Part shown: positions 60,395 to 64,000 of the stretch, piece after piece | Layout: each line of letters begins with the position of its first letter | How positions within the stretch are numbered: the first letter of the stretch is position 1 | Source: Hirsutella rhossiliensis | Lineage: Eukaryota; Ascomycota; Sordariomycetes; Hypocreales; Ophiocordycipitaceae | Length of the DNA: 64,000 nt | Assembly (NCBI RefSeq): GCF_020360975.1 | Contig: NW_025408682.1 | Coordinates: forward strand, 124,001 to 188,000 | Direction of reading: 5' to 3' | Made by a program: the position numbers and the translations under genes | Notes under the pieces: generated by a model | The model's input: the letters and a program-made list of their open reading frames with translations, nothing else | Databases searched by the model: none | Told to the model about the DNA's origin: nothing

Positions 60395-60590
60395 GTATAG
60401 CGTTTATACCTTATATATACTAACCTTATTAATTACTAATACCTCCTTCTCTTACTAGTATATCTATCTATTTATAACCGGCTATTAATAAAGCGCTCGC
60501 CTTAGCTAGGCAGCTATATTTTATTTACTTCCTTTTTTACTCCTCCCGCTTAGCTACCTAGGCCGACCGCGAGGCTATAGGCCGAGTACC
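60395..60590 (-). pseudogene. PIF1/Helitron-type helicase fragment J1, part 2
   Basis: Continues the helicase fragment interrupted by E2 and parallels 62821-62990 of copy J2 (ATTACTAATACCT, then CTATTAATAAAGCGCTC). Similarity fades near 60590, so J1 is a fragment of roughly 840 bp in total. Confidence 0.65.
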
Positions 60591-61559
60591 TAGATCGGTA
60601 ACTAAGGTAAAGAGCAGCTGCTTTTCTTTAGAAATCTTACTTATATACCTTCCTTATATTCCCTTCCTCTTTTATTACCTATAGCTTAATACTACTTTAA
60701 CTATATTCTTACTTTTTTAATAGCTATTAAAGGAGAATAGCTTTAAAGGAGACTAGCTATCTCTTTTAATAATAGCCCCTTTCTTTACTTATATTCTTAT
60801 ATACTTTAGCTTTTAATGCTACCACTTACTTTTTAGTTTTTTATTCTAACCTCTATCTTTATTCCTTAGGGCTCTTTATATAACTATACCTTAAGGAACG
60901 TTAGTAATAAAAAGGTTTTTTTAGTTCCTCTTTAAAGAGAAAGAAAAAAAACGCCGCTATACCTTATTTTAAAGAATAAAGAATAAGTAATAAAAGGATT
61001 TTACCTTAAGGAATAAGGAACGTATAATAAAAGGATTTTCTTACTTTATAACGAAAGGATTTTCTTACCTTATAAGCTATAACTATACCCCCCCCCCCCT
61101 TTTTTTTCTTTTTAACTTTCGCCCTTAGCTTTTCCTACCTTTTAATTAGCTAGTATTTTTCTTACTTTTTATTTTTATTTACTAGTATACTTAATTTATT
61201 AGTATTCCCGCTTTTAATTTATTAATTAATTATTAATAGTATATACCTTTATTAATCGCCTCCCCTTCTTTATACTCTCTTTTATACTACCCTTCTTTTT
61301 ATTTCCCTTTCTTATTTATTTAGTTATTACTTAAAGGGCCCTCCTTAAATAAATAATATAGATATAAGTATAGACTGCCTACGCTAGCTTAATAGCCTTA
61401 TTTATCGTTAAGCCGGTAGCGTTACTATTAGCTACTTATATACGCTACCTTCTATAACTAAATATATATATATATAGTGCTTATATAACTATATACGCCT
61501 AACTATTAATATTAAGATATAATGCTATAGTAATAGCTAGTTATCTTTATAGTCTATTC
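60591..61559. other. Pyrimidine-rich spacer with short repeats
   Basis: No gene recognised. It holds three near-identical direct repeats of an AAAGGATTTT(A/C) unit followed by TTACYTTA between about 60990 and 61072, a C12-T8 homopolymer junction at 61088-61107, and AT-rich sequence up to the presumed C-terminal end of the next helicase copy. Confidence 0.5.
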
Positions 61560-64000
61560 GATAGTTCTTTTAGTAAGCCTTCTTATACTATAAGCAGCGC
61601 GTAGGTAGCGTAAGGTATTACCCGCGGAGCTAGCCCGCCGCCTCCTACGCCGTCCGCCCGCTTAGCTCCTCTAGCTAGGCCTAGGCCGCCGTTATCTCCT
61701 TAAGGACCTAGTTCCTTACTAGGTTCTACTCCTATACCTTTAATATAAGTATAATACTATTAAGCGTTAGGTACCGCGATAGCTATACGTATAAGCTATA
61801 TAAGTCGTATAGTAATAGTACCGCCTGCCCCTTAACCGTTATTATCCTTACCCCTTATAGCTTTAATATAACGCGCTCTAGCGTCTTATCTTATACCTTA
61901 TAGTTAGTATAAGTAAAGGCCGCCGCGTATAGTAAGCCCTTATAACTAACGTTACTTTACTACTATAGCTGCTTTTACTATATATTAATCTTAACGTTAA
62001 TAAGCGTTAATATAATCGTCTTAATAGGTATCTTAATAATATAAAAGTCTATAGTTATCTCTAAGGTTAGTATAATACTTACTAGCGGCTTAAAGTATAT
62101 CGTTAGCTCTATTAATACTTAGTAGCTAGGAAAGGCTTAGTTAAGGATAACTTCTACTACTATATACCTAGCCTTATTTACTAGCTTTAGCCCTTAATAT
62201 ATATTTTAGTTTATAATAATTAGTATATATAGTATAAAGGTAAAGATAGCTAGTACTAGCGTCGCGCTATTATCGCTATAGCTTAGTATTAGCGCCGCTT
62301 CCTCTTTTATTAGCACGCCCTCCCTCTACTTATACTTAGATAGGAAAACGCGCGCTACTATCTATCGCTATACTTAGAACGTAAGCGCTACCTTTAAGTT
62401 AAGGTTTTAGCGGTTTTAGTTAAGTAGTATTACTACTATTAAGCCTATCTCTTATAAGATCTACCTACCTAGTTAGTAGTACCTTAAGTTAAGTAGCTCT
62501 AAGTTTAACTAGTCTTACTTACCCTACTAGATCCGCCTAAGTAGCCGCTAAAGCTTTAGGTCGCTAGTAGCCTATATTTACTTATTTAGTATAACGATTA
62601 TTATAAACCGCTACTATAGCGCGTGCGCTTTATTATACTACCGCTATTACTTAGTCGCGAATGCCCTATCCTTATCCTACGCTACCGCCGCGCTTAATAG
62701 TAAGATCGACCGCTCTTATACTAGCTAAAACTAATAAGAGTTACTGTAAAAAATTACTACTAAGATACCGCTAAAGTCTTATACCGACCCTTATAGCTAG
62801 TAAAGCTATTTATTAGCGGCGTATAGCGTTCTTACCTTAAGTATATTAACCTTATCGATTACTAATACCTTTTTCTCTTATTAATTTATCTATAACTAGC
62901 TATTAATAAAGCGCTCCCCTTAGCTTAGTAGCTATACCTTATTTACCTCCCTTATTATCCTTCCTACTTAGCTACTCTAGCCTATTATAAGGCTATAAGC
63001 TAAGTATAGTATAATACTATTAATCCGCGCTACTACTATCCTTAATATCGCTATAACTAATAGCTAGCTTAATAGGTCCTTTTAAGTAAGTAGCTTAATA
63101 AGCGCCTTAATAATATATAACTTACTAGTACCGCTCTCGCCGCTAATAAATAAATAGAGCTAGCTACCGCTATCGCCGCCTACCCTATTACTTAGCTAGA
63201 TCTAGTTAAGCTATTAATATATAATTAAGAGAGCGACCGACTACTTCTTATTAAGCGTTAGCTACCTTAATAGCTCCTTATTAGCGGCGATAAATAAGCT
63301 TAATAAGCTAAGCTATATATATATCCCCGCCGCCGTACCTATATCTATATTACTATTAGCTACTATTATATTTATATTATCCTTACTAAAGCCCCTTATT
63401 ACCTCGTAAAGGGCCGCGCTATAGTTAGCCCTTATACCCGCCGCTACCCCGCCGCCTTAGATACCTTAGATAGCTTACTCTTACTCTTACGCCGCGCTCC
63501 TTTACTATAACTTAATGCCTTATACCTCTTCTTACTATAGTAGTGCTACCCTTAATAGCGCCGAGCTTAGTAGGTTTACCTTCCTACCTACCCTTTCGTC
63601 CGCTACTACTATTACTATAAGCTCGGCCGCTAACTTAAGCGCTAACTACTAAAACTAATAGAGCTACTATATTATCGCGAGTAGCTTTATCGACTATACT
63701 ATTACCTATCTTATACTAGCGGCGTTTTATATAACGTTAATAAGCCGCGCTATATTACCTACCCCGTTAGTATAATACGCCCCTTCGCTACCTTTAGCTT
63801 ATATAGCCGCTATTTTACCTTCTTTTAATATAGCGGCTTATTATTTAGCGTCGCGCTTTATATCTTCTACTAACCGATAAAAGAGCTATATATTATCTAT
63901 AAGCCGCGCGACCTTTAGCGCTAGCGACCCCTATACCTATACTTAGATATCGTTAATATTACTTACCTTCTTACTAAGGAAGGATTCCTATAGTATAAAT
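61560..64000 (-). pseudogene. PIF1/Helitron-type helicase J2, 5' end beyond window
   Basis: Minus-strand helicase pseudogene. Reading leftward: Walker A G-E-S-G-T-S-K at 63141-63121 (from the usual G-x-x-G-T-G-K, the Gly changed to Ser), then I-K-A-L-I-K-L-L and S-I-I-L-Y-L-A-Y in place of the L-H-S-A helicase motif; then I-G-L-x-V-V-T and G-L-K-L-V-N-G in the part shared with J1 (62155-62820); then the C-terminal A-F-T-Y-T-N-Y-K-V-Q-D-K-T-L-E-R-V (about 61920) and S-L-Y-V-Q-L-S-R (about 61795), matching the conserved S-Q-G-x-T and Y-V-x-x-S-R helicase motifs VI region. Upstream of 63200 the N-terminal part is not recognisable. A Helitron Rep domain was not seen, so a Helitron itself is not proven. 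Confidence 0.75.
62821..62825. other. Empty insertion site of E2 (GTATA)
   Basis: In helicase copy J2 the sequence around GTATA is continuous, whereas in J1 the same sequence is split by E2 with GTATA on both sides. It serves as an internal control for the E2 boundaries. Confidence 0.9.

Noticed and set aside
60990..61072. CRISPR-like short repeats
   Set aside because: Three imperfect direct repeats without regular spacers, in a eukaryotic setting.

Overview
The window looks like a gene-free, transposon-packed heterochromatic block of a filamentous ascomycete (Pezizomycotina). Almost everything is very AT-rich, with TpA common and CpA/TpG scarce over long stretches, and every recognisable coding region is broken by many in-frame TAG/TAA codons where Trp or Gln is expected. 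That is the footprint of repeat-induced point mutation (RIP). No intact host gene, tRNA or rRNA was found. The few short open frames left are RIP-free scraps of transposon genes or shadows.

Layout. (1) 1-5752: a Copia element (here Copia-1), minus strand, 3' LTR cut by the window edge, gag-pol pseudogene, initiator-Met half-tRNA primer site and a 697-bp 5' LTR. (2) 5753-8614: unassigned AT-rich DNA with one unidentified decayed coding stretch. (3) 8615-16669: the 3' end of a related Copia element (Copia-2), whose LTR is split by copy A. (4) 16690-17526: a Gypsy integrase fragment, plus strand. (5) 17527-29487: Gypsy element E1, minus strand, missing its 5' LTR, carrying a solo LTR and copy B. 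(6) 29488-33016: decayed sequence with a SANT/Myb-like remnant. (7) 33017-33658 plus 60395-60590: a PIF1/Helitron-type helicase remnant (J1) split by Gypsy element E2. (8) 33659-60394: E2, containing Copia copies C and D, a second Gypsy (G, plus strand) and an unidentified coding remnant (H). (9) 61560-64000: a second helicase copy (J2), which preserves the empty site for E2.

Four copies of one Copia family (A 8755-15031, B 23392-29465, C 35340-41644, D 41934-48198; A and B plus, C and D minus) give a graded series from heavily (A, C) to lightly (B) mutated. Target-site duplications AAAAG (A), ATTAT (B), ACTAT (D), ATATC (solo LTR) and GTATA (E2), together with two empty sites inside the window, give an insertion order: helicase J1, then E2, then C/D/G; E1, then the solo LTR and B; Copia-2, then A.

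The least conventional feature is a plus-strand coding remnant, antisense to gag-pol, between the 3' LTR and the integrase end of both E1 and E2. It has a Cys-rich cluster followed by a charged, probably coiled-coil segment. All reading was by eye; percent identities and RIP indices were not calculated.
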